Shown: positions 11,285 to 23,125, counted from the first letter of the stretch. The stretch is 35,630 bases of DNA from Spongospora subterranea f. sp. subterranea (GCA_049724395.1 JAUGWO010000278.1:1-35630), one strand, 5' to 3'. Notes: generated by a model not told the origin, from the sequence alone. Program-made: numbers and translations.

Positions 11285-12545
11285 TAGAGTGACCAGGTGC
11301 AAGTTCTGCAAACACCTGAAGGGGTACATACACTAAGAAAACAACTCAGACGCCAATTACTCACAGCGATACGCTCCAAAACAGCCGAAACACAAATTAC
11401 AAAGAGAAAAGAAGCACTAAACAAAGCGGCAATAGAATTTGAAAAACAATTTGTCAAAGCCAAAACAAACATCTAACAAAAATTGTCAAAACAGCATGTG
11501 AGGATAAGACAGGAGCACAAATCTGGAGCCTGATAAAACAGATTAGCCAAAAAACTCACAAAAGAAGAAAGATATACGAAACGTTCCCCAATGAAGCAAA
11601 AGAAGAGGTGGAAAACATCGCCGCGGAATTCCAAGAAACCTATAGTTCACCAGATCTTGAACTGTCTGAAATGGAAAAACTTGAGCACGAGCTGCTGCTG
11701 GCAGAATTACTGAAAGAACGACTGGAAACACCAACAGCAAATATCACTATCAGAGAATTGAAAAGAGCAGTTAAACAAGCCAACAGCAAGTCTGCTGGGT
11801 CCCCAATAGCCTGATTAAACATATGTGCACAAATCACATCATCAAGGACACATTTCTAAAAGCAATCAATACCGACATCATCAAGATTGAATATTTTCCA
11901 CAGGAAATGAAGATTGTCAAATACGGCCACTACCTAAAACGAAATGAGAAGATCATTGACCGATGTCACAATTGCCTAAAATAGCAAAGATTGTGGAAGG
12001 AACAATTGAACATAGAATAAGCCAACTAGCGAGTGAGGTGATACCCGATAACCAATCTGGATGTAGGACAGCACATTGGACAACACATGCACTGTTAGGA
12101 CTGCTACATAATGCAGGATTAGCGGCGGCAACAATTCGCCATGATAGTCTACGATTTCATGAAGGCATTCGATAGAGTGCAACGAACAATGCTATCCAGA
12201 AAATGAGGAGAATGGGGATAGATCCATATCTGATATTACCGATTAATGACTGGCTAACAAATAGAGCATTTGAGGTGAATTATAGAAACACAATTCTAAA
12301 TTACCCAGTCAGGAGAATGGTATTCCACAGGGATCCAGTATAATTGTGTTGCTGTGGATAATCTACATATATGACGTTCCTATAGAGACTAATAACAGTA
12401 ATGTGTATGTGGTTGACACAACACAATGGGCTATTGGAGACACAAAACAGGAAATACTCACAAAACTGTTGGACCATCCCGTTTTTGAAGCAGCTTTAGA
12501 ATTGCAGCAACTGCTCCCTTTCACTCCGAATAACATGTTGACTGC
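11285..12545 (+). mobile_element. LINE (Jockey/CR1-like), 5'-truncated and frameshifted
   Basis: A LINE reverse transcriptase is spread over several forward frames. The N-terminal linker is at 11330-11470 (RQLRRQLLTAIRSKT, KRKEALNKAAIEFEK). Around 11965-12065 comes LPKIAKIVEGTIEHRISQL and IPDNQSGCR. At about 12138-12180 comes the palm block MIVYDFMKAFDRVQR. The segment MRRMGIDPYLIL follows at 12200-12240, and the catalytic region at about 12395-12430 reads NVYVVDTTQWAIGD where the family has (F/Y)xDD. The endonuclease domain is absent, as in a 5'-truncated insertion. At least four frame changes or stops exist. No poly-A tail is visible. The element is oriented like the Penelope-like copy just upstream. 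Confidence 0.8.
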
Positions 12546-12639
12546 ATACCTCTACCTAGCAGAGATTCAAGAGGCGCTTGAAGCGCCTGCTGCTTCCGTA
12601 ATCGAACAGCGATGATCAGCGAAAAAATCGGTCTGATAT

Positions 12640-12968
12640 GGTTTATTCAATTTTTCCAAAATAGTGTCAAGCAAAACCAAAAGTTGCCTCTTTCCAACAG
12701 ATTTTGGGTTCTGGTTTGATTCGTGGTCAAACAATAGTTGTCCACGATTTTTCTGTAGTGGGAGGGTTTCTTTCCCGTTTTCCATATCCTGCTCAAAGTT
12801 TGCTGAGCTAAGATGAGCGATCGTCTGCTCATTCAAAGAAATTGACTTGAGGACTGCTCCTGCCATCGGTATGATGGCGTTGTAATGAGGCAGGCCATCC
12901 CGAAGAAACGATGACACATCTCTCAACATAGCCTCTGTTCGCTCCATCTGCACACGCACCGATAACAA
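12640..12968 (-). CDS. Unrecognised coding-like frame in the left palindrome arm
   Basis: This minus-strand frame has a natural composition (LRDGLPHYNAIIPMAGAVLK, then TIAHLSSANFEQDME). It is open for more than 100 codons, and its downstream part continues past the palindrome. The inverted right arm keeps much of the same peptide, so it was probably coding when duplicated. No family, signal peptide or clear splice sites were identified. It may be part of a lost mobile element. Confidence 0.25.
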
Positions 12969-13240
12969 ACATTGTGCTTCGAGGTGTCGATGAAGCGAAC
13001 AGACGATGTGTTGAAAGCTGTGCCATAGTTTCTTCGGGACATGGCCTGCCTCATTGTCAACGCCTTCATACCGATGGCAGGAGCAGTCCTCAAGCCAATT
13101 ATTCCACTGAACAGACGATCGCCCATCTTAGCTCAGCAAACTTTGAGCAGGATATGGAAGACGGGAAGGAGAAGCTCCCCTCTGTCAAAAAGGGTGGGAA
13201 AACAATTTGTTTTGAACCACAACTCCAACCAGAACCCAAT
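12715..13240. repeat. Near-palindrome with arms of about 250 bp
   Basis: The reverse complement of 12715-12965 matches 12980-13240. On the minus strand the left arm, and on the plus strand the right arm, both encode TIAHLSSANFEQDME, preceded by PMAGAVLK and, further out, GLPH. The loop is only about 15-20 bp, so the transcript could form a long hairpin. Divergence of roughly 10-20% by eye makes it older than a fresh inversion. The encoded peptide is not recognised. Confidence 0.7.
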
Positions 13241-13269
13241 GCTTGTTATCGGTACAATGACAGGGATGG

Positions 13270-13533
13270 TTGATCATTGATCATAAAGTCGCTGGCCAGC
13301 CAACCTTGCGCCACCTGGTTTCGCGTTCGGCTGATCAGGCCACAGCGCCAATTACCGTCCTCTTCCTCGGTGGTTCGAAAGGTAAGGACGTCCCTTTACA
13401 AGTTCGTTTTCGATTTAACGAGGGTCTCTTCTCAATCGTAGATTCAGGTCGAATGCCTCTTTCACTTGATGAAGAATTCGCAGTGGCTGGAGCGATTGAT
13501 CAAATATCTGTAATACTCGTCAAAAATATATGA
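13270..13533 (+). CDS. Unrecognised open frame
   Basis: The frame encodes about 87 residues, including APITVLFLGGSKGKDVPLQV and GLFSIVDSGRMPLSLDEEF. The composition is protein-like, with no known domain. It begins where the right arm of the palindrome ends. Whether it is an exon of a host gene or part of a decayed element cannot be told; splice sites are not evident. Confidence 0.25.
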   Translation: MIIDHKVAGQPTLRHLVSRSADQATAPITVLFLGGSKGKDVPLQVRFRFNEGLFSIVDSGRMPLSLDEEFAVAGAIDQISVILVKNI

Positions 13534-15414
13534 GATCAACTGAAAATGGTGAAATCATGGAAAAGATTGAAAACAAGGGACATATTGAGCACTACTGGCA
13601 GTTTGGGTTTTCGATGTCCCTTTTTGAGATTTTTCCACGAAGAAGGTTGAGATGATGATTACAGACCAGGACCGATTATAAAGAAGTTCGCACCGCTAAT
13701 GGCTTCAGAAACATGGCATGCGCTGGTTTCACGACTTTTCTGCCATGTAGAGTCATTTTAGTTTGCAATGGGATTGAATATGAATGGGGCCAAAGACCGA
13801 CAATTGGAAGGACCGTTGACTGTTTCAGGGATTGTCAACAATGTGTCGTACTTACCGACTGCTTAAACGAAATCATGCTTTAGTGATCATTGTTAGTGAT
13901 CATCACCACATGATTTTAAGGTTGGTTGGACCATGATCGCGAGGCTCCAAACCACGACCATCAACGATGCCGTCGATCTCAAAACCAGTATCAATCGTGG
14001 GCAATTAGGTGTAGTTGACTGCTTTTCTCCACTCGGCCATTGGGAGCGTGTCCCCCTCAAAGCCAGGAACAAATGTGGTGGCGATCACCCAAAATGACAT
14101 CACGATGGCAAGCGGATTGCAGAATGATTTTACCTCCGGAAATTGGACCGTTGACACAGGGAGAAAACAGCAACATCATGGCCTCGCTGCTCATATATTG
14201 TCGCATTTGATAGCAGGATTGGCCGGGGCCGCCTTACGAAAATATGATCTGACACATACAAAGTCGTCACCAATTTAATCAAAGTCTGAATGTTTGGGCC
14301 GACTCTAGGAGTAATTTAATTTGCGAATGTCATGTACAGCTACGATGTGCTTGATAAACGATTCTCAGGATAACGAAAGACTTCCACTACCGGTAGTTAA
14401 TTTCTGCTATTGTACCGGTCCCTTGATATTCGACTCTCGCCTACACATTGTTTGAATGGCGGATTATGTCAGAAAGACGTTCGAAACTAAAATCAATCAG
14501 TGGATGTCCTGGTGCTCTTCTATCAAACTGTCGTTTGATCAACAGATCAACTGTCGAATGGCGTCGTCCAAGGAGGCGTCTACTGAGTCAGACAAGATGA
14601 AGTTCCCACATTTAAGCAGGAGATCGAATTACATAGTTTGGGCCAAGAAGGGCCAAGCTAGATAATACACACAGGAGCTACCAGACGCCCGCCATACATG
14701 CCGCTCTTGGTTTATCTGTCGCTGATGATATTTTCAGTTTCGGTGATGAAACTGAAACGACTCACCAAGTTTGGTAAACAGTCAAAACCCGACAATAAGC
14801 TTCTGGTCGTCAGGAGTGCAATTACCCACTGAAAACCTGTTTAGAATTGATCAACGATTCAAAGAACACATTCTGAAATTTGAATCGGCTGTCAACAATG
14901 TTAAGGCTGGTGCCTCAAAGCACTTGACAGGGAGCGACTCCTTCAAAGCAATGATCATTCTGATGGGTGTCAATGATCGTCAGCTGCGTTATGCTGGATT
15001 TCGAAATATACTTGGAACACCAAACCGACGTGTTTGCGATTAATTTTTAGTAGTTTGATTTGTTGCCACAGCGAAATAAACTTTGCAGTTGTCTCACAGT
15101 CCGAATTTCAGACGTTGATCGTCCATGATCAACAAGTTATTTCAAATACTTGGCTGTATCGGATGTTTGCGAACGACGATAACAATGGCACATGGATTTG
15201 ATTCACCTGTAATGGGCCAGGATATCCATCCTCACTCATTGAAAAGGAGTCGCTTTATTTTCAACGGTCAATGTGTCAACTTTGCGAAAATCGTCCAATT
15301 TCGAAGCACATTGAAACATGTTGTGTCGTTGTGACCAGCTGAAACAGTTTGATGATTCGTTTAATGATGCCTGAAATTGAATTTTGCAGCGTTGATTTCT
15401 GCAATTTATTGGAT
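13534..15414. other. Unassigned stretch with short coding-like frames
   Basis: No recognised gene. Plus-strand frames at 14015-14278 (contains TNVVAITQNDITMASGLQND), 14456-14665 and 14771-15043 (contains FKAMIILMGVNDRQLRYAGF) look protein-like, but they have no known motif and no consistent splice junctions. They may be fragments of one degraded element lying between the LINE and the LTR element. Confidence 0.35.
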
Positions 15415-15526
15415 TTATTGATGAGGTAAATGAGATACTAATGAGATATTACAAGGGTTGTGTTTCGGTTGATGAACCGCTGATTTTGATAAAAACCCTT
15501 GACAGGACAGATTCACGATGTGTGCT

Positions 15527-15606
15527 GCCGGCCGGTCGACAGTGGCCAGGGCGGAATAGCGTTGAAAGGGAGAGGTGATGATGAAGAGAGAAGAACAAGA
15601 GAAGCC
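15527..15606. repeat. LTR remnant, left
   Basis: The block containing gtggccagggcggaatagcg and the gatgatgaagagagaagaa tract matches 20151-20230 in the same orientation, as LTRs do. Only about 80 bp is still clearly alignable. Confidence 0.65.
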
Positions 15607-15689
15607 TGTCGATGAATGAAAATAATTATTATAGGCGAATTCAGCCATTGGCAGAAAATCCACCCAATCATTTTGACGATAGTTAATGA

Positions 15690-16950
15690 AACAGTGTTGA
15701 TAAGATTCTAGGACCTGGTTCTCAGGGTCTTGTCATTGTAATATATCAAACGTTGGTCATCCATTGCCGAGATGTTAGATGTGATCAACATTTTTACCAT
15801 AAACACGTGCGCGTTGACCACGTCAACAATCTGTGCTGGGCCGAACCAGTTAACACAGGATTTCTTGCTCTGACTCGGTGAAGACTGAAGAGTAGAGCAC
15901 ATAATCGCCTGTAGTAAAATTGATGTCGACGGTGGCTCTGTGATTTCGAAGGGAGCGGCGCTTATGGGGCGTTGTCTAAATACACGATCAACCACTTCCT
16001 TGTGTATGGAATCCAGAGCGTCAGAAAGGTCGACAGTGATCTCATTGATTCGCTGTGGGGATAGAGAGAGGCACATCGACAATAGTTTCACTGTGAGAAA
16101 GGAAAATTGACGACAATAAACAAAAAGGTTGTGAACCTAAAGTTGGTGACGGGAGAGAAACCGGTGGGACGAACCCGATGGTTGAGGACCATATTGACGA
16201 GAGAGGAAGAATATACGGCCAATTGTCATCGAAAGGAAGGCTGAACTTCGATAATAATTTCTTGATGTCGGTTGACGATCTCTACTGTCCCGTTGGTCCA
16301 TGGAGTGTAGACGGTAATAAAGTGTCGAGCGATATGTTGACGAGAGCACAATTTATCAACCACACTGTTCCTGAAGTGTGATCCCTGATCAGGAACGTGA
16401 CGACAAACTATCCCGAACCGCTTAAACCAGTCGATGAGGGCGAATACCACTGTGAAATGATCGACGTGTTCGCCGGCAATCAATTCAACAAAACCGCTGA
16501 TATTTTCCTCTAAGACAAGCACATATGAAAATTGATGTGGTTGGTTGACACTTTTGGAGAAGTATAAAATATTATAGTGTAAAACAGTGTTAGGTTTATA
16601 GGCATTCAGCACTGAACCAATACGGTCGAGGAACAACGGCACCACGAACCCGTAAATAGTGGAGGAAGTTAGAAACAAACTCTTGAATATATCCGACTAT
16701 ATCCGGCCATCATAACCGGGACTGTATTGTCTTAATGGTGTTCTCAAAAGTGAGATGAGCCCATAGTCTCATATGGGCCATTCGGAGAGTCGTAGAAGCG
16801 ATCCAGAGTTGGTCTGAGGACGTTCTCCAGCCTATGCTTCCAGGAGAGAGATGAAGTAGGTTAGTCTGAATAAGTAATTCATCAAGACCGGGTTCAACTT
16901 GCTCATTATTGATGTAGTTGGACTGGACTTCGGCGATGATTGTATTGTTG
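15690..16950 (-). pseudogene. Ty3/gypsy integrase region (fossil)
   Basis: Minus-strand similarity to the integrase core and C-terminal region of Ty3/gypsy elements, including the stretch around 16240-16330 with TVYTPWTNGTVEIVNRHQE and the C-terminal WFGPAQIVDV near 15830. It lies downstream of the reverse transcriptase, the usual gypsy order. It is broken. Confidence 0.7.
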
Positions 16951-17099
16951 GCCAAATGAAATCGTCAGCAGTTCGATAAGATTAGAAAGGGACAGCGAGT
17001 CTTTTTGATGTGAATTGTACATTAGAGGTGATATCGGCCGAAATAGGGGGTGGTGATAAGACACCCCATCGAGTGCCCAAATATTATTGTTCCTGAACT

Positions 17100-18560
17100 G
17101 TGTTCGATGTGGAAATCGAAAGAGTGAAGTTGAAGTTGGCACATGTCGAGCCGGTCTCCAGAAGTACTTCTGGTTGGGTAGTTAGGAGATCGTGGATAAA
17201 AAAAAGACTATATTTCGGTGGTCAGTGAAAGGAGGAATGGTTTACCGGAAAGATAAGGTTTCATGCGATAACAGCCTTCCACTATCCGATACCCTTCTTT
17301 TGCATTAATTGCCCAGTTGAGTTGGCATCTGCCACTTAAACAGTCAATTAGTTCATGACTTTTCTCCATGAGATTTTGACACATAATCGGAAAGAATCTG
17401 TGTCAGTACTACTGAGCAAATGAGTTTGAAATCGTCGGGGAAGAAGCAGAGAACATGTCCATCCTTGATATGAGCGACTATGATGCGATTTTTTAGAGCT
17501 CTCTTGAGATGTGTAAAGGCAATTTCGTGCTGTAAATTCCAGACAATACTACCAAGGTTGACCATTTTCACAGTGTTGAGTCTTAAACTGTCGACTGAGC
17601 GCCACACAGCGAGGAGCAGTTGTTGAAGGGGATCTACGAGAGAAGCGAATCGAGGATATCGAGGGGGGAACTGAGCCAATTCAGACCACAGATCAATATT
17701 TTGTAATTCTGAACCGTTTGAGGGCGGAGGAAGACTATTCAAAGTCGATACGTAATCGGGGTCGAATGTGACGCCATCAGAGGAAATGACACGGCCACAC
17801 CATTCTACCTGAGATAACAATAATTCGCATTTGTCGGGACTTAATTTGATATAGTGATAGTGGAGTTTGTCCAGTATTTTATTGAGCACCACGAGCCAGT
17901 TAACTGGATTATTGGCGTATCCTAGAATATCGTCAACCCATAAAAGTGTGCAATTATAAAGAAGGACGTCCAGTGTTTGCTCCATTCTCAATTGGAATGC
18001 AAATACGGCGTCGGCCAGACCTTGTATGATTCTATGGGGTGTTAATACAGGTTCATTCGTCGTGAACGAGCACAACTGTCCACGAGTATTGATTCTGTGG
18101 GAACTGTCACTATCCCTTGAACGCATCCAGAAGAATGAAAAGGAGGCGGAGCGAAGGTGTGTTATAATGGTGTCGATATGGGCCATAGATCACACCACAC
18201 GTTCAGTGCACTTGTTCCCTTCAATCGTGTCAATCGTGAGACGATGACCTTGTTTTTGAACGTCCTTCTTATCGACAACATCACATTCTGAGCCGTATCT
18301 GCTGTGAGAATTTCTGAACACAAAGTCGTTAGATTCTAGGGATTTAACATGGTCGTGCATGAACTGCCGATGGATTTTCGGCATTGCAACGACTGTTGGC
18401 GCGAAATGGAGTGGCGCCTGGTTCAAGAGGAAAATGATTGGCGTCACCTTAGTAGGGGGATCACGACACAGTTTTAGTCGCCACATGTCTCGTTTAATGA
18501 CTTCTGCACGGAGGCGGTGATGACGACCTGCAGGTAGACCATTCTTCACCGCTCGATTAC
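17100..18560 (-). pseudogene. Ty3/gypsy reverse transcriptase and RNase H region (fossil)
   Basis: Minus-strand frames show the reverse transcriptase palm with LLWVDDILGYA near 17935, the KLSPDKCELL motif near 17835, and a following connection/RNase H-like region with VCFFPDDF-type spacing near 17440. Family and orientation are clear. It is broken. Confidence 0.8.
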
Positions 18561-19329
18561 ACATGTTCTCGATAGCCGCTCCAATTTCCGTTATCTAATT
18601 CGTGTCGATATCAATGGAATAGTCGATATCCGGTTCATCGGATTCGGCGGCAGATGGAGTGGCAAATGAAATTGTATTCGTTTAGCGGAGATTGGTGGTG
18701 TAAGTGATGGTGCGGTTTGTGTTCGGTAGGTCTTCAATCGTTAAGTGTCCACCCCCCGTCGCTTGAAACTTATCCATTAACAGGTCATCCGGATCGATCC
18801 TCAATGCAGATAATTCAGGTTTACCAATTAGGACGACGCCCTCTGAGAGTTCTTCACGCGTCACAAAACACTCGCGAAGTCGCTAAGTGACTTTGGCGCC
18901 AATAAGCAAATCGAGGGTGAGGTCCAAGGTCGCGGAACCTACAAAGGTGGAAGTATATCCCGCTACCGACTATTTGACTGTGATTGACTCATCAAAGAAG
19001 CGGCAGGGGACGTGGGTTTTGCCAATGGACGTTAAGAGCTTTTTGATCGATGGTTGTTTTAGAAAAACCATTGACCAGCTCACATGGCAGAGTGAGGGCA
19101 GAGTTGATATTGACCTGGATTGTAGTTGAGAACTTGTGTCCTTTGGGACGCTTATTCGACTCATTGGTAGTGGAGTTTCGGTCAGATCGGAACTTAATTC
19201 CTCCTTGCGGTCTTTGATTGTAGCTGTCGGACAGATTTTTTAGTGATCCTTTTTGCAGAGTAGACAACCATTAGGAAATTTGTACCTGAAGTCAGAAATT
19301 TCTTGGAATCATCATTATTGTTAGGTCTC

Positions 19330-20120
19330 AGGTAGCCGGAAGGTTGTTTTTTTCACGATTATCGTCTTGTTTGGGATGCTGCTTTTCTGGATTGTTGGCA
19401 TCTTGCTGAGGTGGAATCGGTTTGAGATCATTGTTGAAGCGTCGAAAGCGTTCATGATCATTAACGGTAGATAGGATCAGTTCGAATGCCTTAGTGACAT
19501 CGTGATTGGCGTCCTCATCTTCACCGTACTTCAGTTCATGTTCGACAACGGCCTTGAGTGAAGGTGGGCGCAATCCCTCGGTTAGGGCTTGAACTCAACG
19601 TTTAGATTTCTTCTTATCTTCCACGTCGTACACGTGTTCTAGCTCATAATCCGTGATAGATTTGTCGAACGCTGTGATATAGCTCAGAACTCGATCTTCG
19701 GCGTCTGCCATTGCCAAGTTCATCATGACCCGCTCTTTGATGAGCTTGTCGATGTCCTATTGGCATTACGCGATGGCTTGTGAGCGCACTCGCTGAAAAT
19801 CATTGAGCAGATCTTGATCAGTGACCTGGTCAAGGTCCTGTTTCAAAATATATGTGGCCAATCCTTCAAGTTTGTGCCTAGGAATGCAGCTCTTTACCGA
19901 ATTCGCCTGGACATTCTCATTGTGGACGTCTTGTCGTTCTTAGACAAGGTCCTTGTAGGCATTGTAGTCCCGAAGGAATCGATTGACGAGGTTTTAATCG
20001 AAAGATGAAATGTGAGGCGCCGTGATCGGCGTGAAGATCGGAGGCGCTACTGGTTCCGGTCGAGCCGGTTGTGTGCGTCCGAGAGCCATTGTTGAAAATC
20101 AAATTGATGTGTTCGAGTTC
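19330..20120 (-). pseudogene. Ty3/gypsy gag-like region (fossil)
   Basis: Minus-strand, charged and proline/glutamine-rich frames between the right LTR remnant and a zinc-knuckle-like stretch near 19240-19270, in the position expected for gag and nucleocapsid. Sequence similarity is weak, so the assignment rests mainly on position. It is broken. Confidence 0.5.
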
Positions 20121-20150
20121 CACGAGTGTTAGCTACAAAATGTTTTTGTG

Positions 20151-20230
20151 CTGCGGCCCTGTCGACAATGGCCAGGGCGGAATAGCTTTGAAGGAAGAGG
20201 AGATGATGAAGAGAGAGAAAAAAGACCAAT
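20151..20230. repeat. LTR remnant, right
   Basis: Direct-repeat partner of 15527-15606. It lies at the 5' side of the minus-strand element, next to the gag-like region. Confidence 0.65.
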
Positions 20231-20545
20231 AAGGACAAGGGGGTCGAGGAGTCGCACACTATTTCATAAACGGTGTATACATTGTGATTTATTAGTGATG
20301 CCGATGATTGAACAAGTTTGATGTACCAATGAAGAACATTAATGAGAAAGCACCGATCACGATGAAAACCCATGCGCTACATAAAAGCGCTACATGACAC
20401 CAAACAGAAAAACGCCCTGAACAGCACACAGATGTTACAAATGTTTTTGAAGTGGAAGCGCAGATAATCGAAACGCGTTTTTCAAAAATTTCAATTCAAG
20501 TTGTGCATTGATTGAAAAAACGCATCAAAACGAATATATCGTCCA

Positions 20546-21097
20546 CTACTGACTTGGCAAGTTTGTCGGAATATCAACATCAGTAGAACGGATCTGAGAG
20601 TCGATCGGGTTGCCCGAATCCAAAGCGTGGCCATCTGAATCAACTGCAATTCAAAAATATGATCATGAGGTCAACCAGTGTAATAACCTGTTTTTATACC
20701 AATAGACGAACTGCCGACGACGTCAGGCGCTATGTAAGGACACACATTTTCAGTAAAAGAGGAAAAACAGCTCTGAAAATCTTAAATGAATGTTGAAACC
20801 AGAGCAAGGTCGAGGAACCCGTGAATGATGTAGATATCGAAAGAAAAGTCCATTCCCTTAGTACCATATGAGAGCGGGATATCAATGGACAACGATGGGA
20901 CATGAATATTCTGGGTACTGGTGGTAGAAGGTGGTGAATGACCAGCATGTTGAGGCAAACTTTTAGGGTCTTCGACAAAATTGATGAGATGCAAAAGGTC
21001 AGATATATACAGACACTGTACCGTCTTTGTCGGCAGATGAAGCAACAACGAGAGCGGCAGATGATACGGTCAACAGTAACCACAGACAATACGACAT
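20546..21097 (-). CDS. Small secreted protein, four exons (novel)
   Basis: Predicted exons on the minus strand are 21022-21097, 20800-20969, 20700-20772 and 20546-20643, totalling 417 nt or 138 aa plus stop. Exon 1 starts with the signal peptide MSYCLWLLLTVSSAALVVAS. The mature part is Ser/Pro/Asp-rich (GHSPPSTTSTQNIHVPS; SIVDSDGHALDSGNPIDSQI) and ends LPSQ. Intron 1 (20970-21021, 52 nt, phase 1) and intron 3 (20644-20699, 56 nt, phase 1, donor gtataa, acceptor ttgcag) are canonical and keep the frame. The middle gap (20773-20799) is only 27 nt; it has GT-AG ends, and reading through it meets an in-frame TAA. It is therefore either a very short intron or a nonsense change. No family is recognised. 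The protein is probably exported. Confidence 0.6.
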
Positions 21098-21171
21098 GAC
21101 AACAAGAACAATATGGAAATGGATCGACTAAGATCGAGAATTAACGTCGCAATCCAGACTCTGGTCAGATC

Positions 21172-21267
21172 TGATGCAGTTGCGGACATCCATCACGGCA
21201 TTGCCTCGCTGCCAGACGACCTGATGCGGTTGCGGACTTCCATGACGGCATTGCCTCACCGTCAGAT
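21172..21267. repeat. Two-copy 48-bp minisatellite
   Basis: The block from gatgcagttgcggac (21172) recurs as gatgcggttgcggac (21220) with about 85% identity, and fragments continue to about 21300. It lies upstream of the divergent small secreted gene. A 108-codon plus-strand frame through it is judged incidental. Confidence 0.7.
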
Positions 21268-21439
21268 GCAGTCAGGTCAGACACTGTACGGACATCCATC
21301 ACGACACAGATCAACTGCCACTGTCAGATCATGTACAGTCGTGGACATTCACCAAAGTCAGAGACCACTGAACAATCATTCCTATGTTTCCAACAATTTT
21401 TTCACAGATTTCTATCATTCATTTCTTCCAAAAACATAG

Positions 21440-23100
21440 TTAGCTCATTCTAAAACAATTCTGTTATTAGCACAAGCACAAAACATTCTGTTTACCCTCG
21501 TTGGCAAAACTTGGACCCTTTCAACCCGGTGTTCAACTTTCTTTTTAGTGCCGTCACGGGATTTAGTTCCTCTCAGGGATCGGTGAGCTCTTGGACCATG
21601 TTTGTCTCCCGTGTTTTGTTGTTTTGTTTAGTCTGTTCGCAAAACGTTGATTCCTTCAGTCACATGTTTTCATTATCAATGGATTTTGGAGAATATATCA
21701 CCCCAAGTACGGACCTTTACTTTGTCTACCAAAATTTCTTCGTCTGTTGATAGGAAGACTCGGCTGTAACCGATTTCACAAATGGTTCTCTAAAATTCAC
21801 ACATTCCTCAACTTGTATGGAACCGCTCATGATGCATTGCTTCATGCGATTGGTTCCTTGTTGAGATTCCATTCATCCAACGAGAACATCACAAACATAC
21901 AGGATGAATGATACAGAAAGAGTTAAAAGCAACGGTTAGTTGACGCCCACAATTTGATGCTGGATAAAACTTGAGCTGAATCCGGACCTGGCAATCCATG
22001 TCTATCGCATCCACATCGATTTTGTGAATGATATTTAGGGAAACGTGTTTGGTCCCTTTGAAGTGGTCTGTTCATTTCCTTGTTAACTTGTCCTCCAGCC
22101 AACAAAGTTATTACCCTGTTTTCCGCCTTCATATCTTTTGGGTGTTTTATAAAAAGTGCTTATGGAAGGGAATGCGATATTTTTTCAAGTAATTTCATCT
22201 TCTTCCCCATAAGTAAACGAACCGTTTCATCTTAATTGAACGGCTTCAGTATTGTCACCTAAAACTCAATTTTGTGCCTTTTAGCTGTTGAATCACAGTG
22301 GGATTTTTCATTATCGACTATTGAGTATATGTTTGTTTTGAGCAATGGTTTGATTATTTTGTTTGATGTCAACCATACTTGTAATCATGTGACATCTGTT
22401 CTTTGGCCGGCTGTTTTGTAATCAAGAAACAATTCGCCCTCCATTCATTGATTGGGCATCATTTATGTGACAACTCTTGCAATTTTATAAGTAGAACAAA
22501 ACAAACCATTCGAGACGCGCATCAAAAGGGAAAACATTCTCAAACACTCCAGCGTGCATCAAATTTTCAATGAATAAGAATGCGGTCAGCTTCCGTTGAC
22601 AGGGCTGAATTGCCCAACACGATTTGCATCATGGGATTTCCTCGGGTAGATGTGGCCTGCAGTATCCATTGAGCTCGTAGGCAACATCGCGAGAACGGCG
22701 CCAGAATCATTTCTTCAAAAGCGAATCGAGAATTACTCTATCCAGGCGAATAATTGTGAGAAGGGACATCCATAATGCAGTTCTTGAAACAGTTGGATAT
22801 TAGTTGACTACCGGCTTAGCCCGAAAATATCACCATGGTGCTGTTTTCGGAAAGACGTGGGTGTTATGTTCGAAAAACAACACTGACTGACGTGCGGAAA
22901 ATTGTCAGGATTTACATCTTGGTCAAGACAACTTGGAGTTGGAACAGAGCCATCTACCCGAACCGTCTCGTACGATCGTTGGAAAATCGAAAAACCACAT
23001 TATGCAGTATCCCTCTTACAAAAAACGCCACATGCATGTCGCCTTATACCATCACTTACTAATAATTTTCACTAATTTGTGATTGTACATATGGTTTTTG
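21440..23100. other. Long stretch without a recognised gene
   Basis: There are only short frames with no motifs (for example 21511-21750 and 22835-23062 on plus, 21923-22132 on minus), none with convincing splice partners. I see no tRNA, no repeats and no transposon ends. Confidence 0.45.
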
Positions 23101-23125
23101 AGTGGAGAGAGTGGAAATCTCACCC

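Larger units (their letters stand above)
15415..20400 (-). mobile_element. Ty3/gypsy LTR retrotransposon, broken fossil
   Basis: A minus-strand Ty3/gypsy-type element whose parts occur in the family's order from right to left: gag-like region (about 19330-20120), zinc-knuckle and protease-like region (about 18680-19270), reverse transcriptase and RNase H (about 17100-18560), integrase (about 15690-16950). Direct repeats at 15527-15606 and 20151-20230 look like remains of its LTRs. The copy is broken in many places and is not functional. Divergence of the LTR remnants suggests an old rather than recent insertion. A further integrase-like piece (about 15600-15690) beyond the C-terminal region hints at a second, nested or rearranged copy. 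Confidence 0.8.

Noticed and set aside
9790-15400. A Polinton or other large virus-like element
   Set aside because: No polymerase B, ATPase, protease or capsid-like frame was recognised; the pieces fit Penelope-like and LINE reverse transcriptases plus unassigned sequence.
22835-23062. A helix-turn-helix or transposase start in the plus-strand frame
   Set aside because: The resemblance is limited to a few basic residues, with no catalytic motifs downstream.
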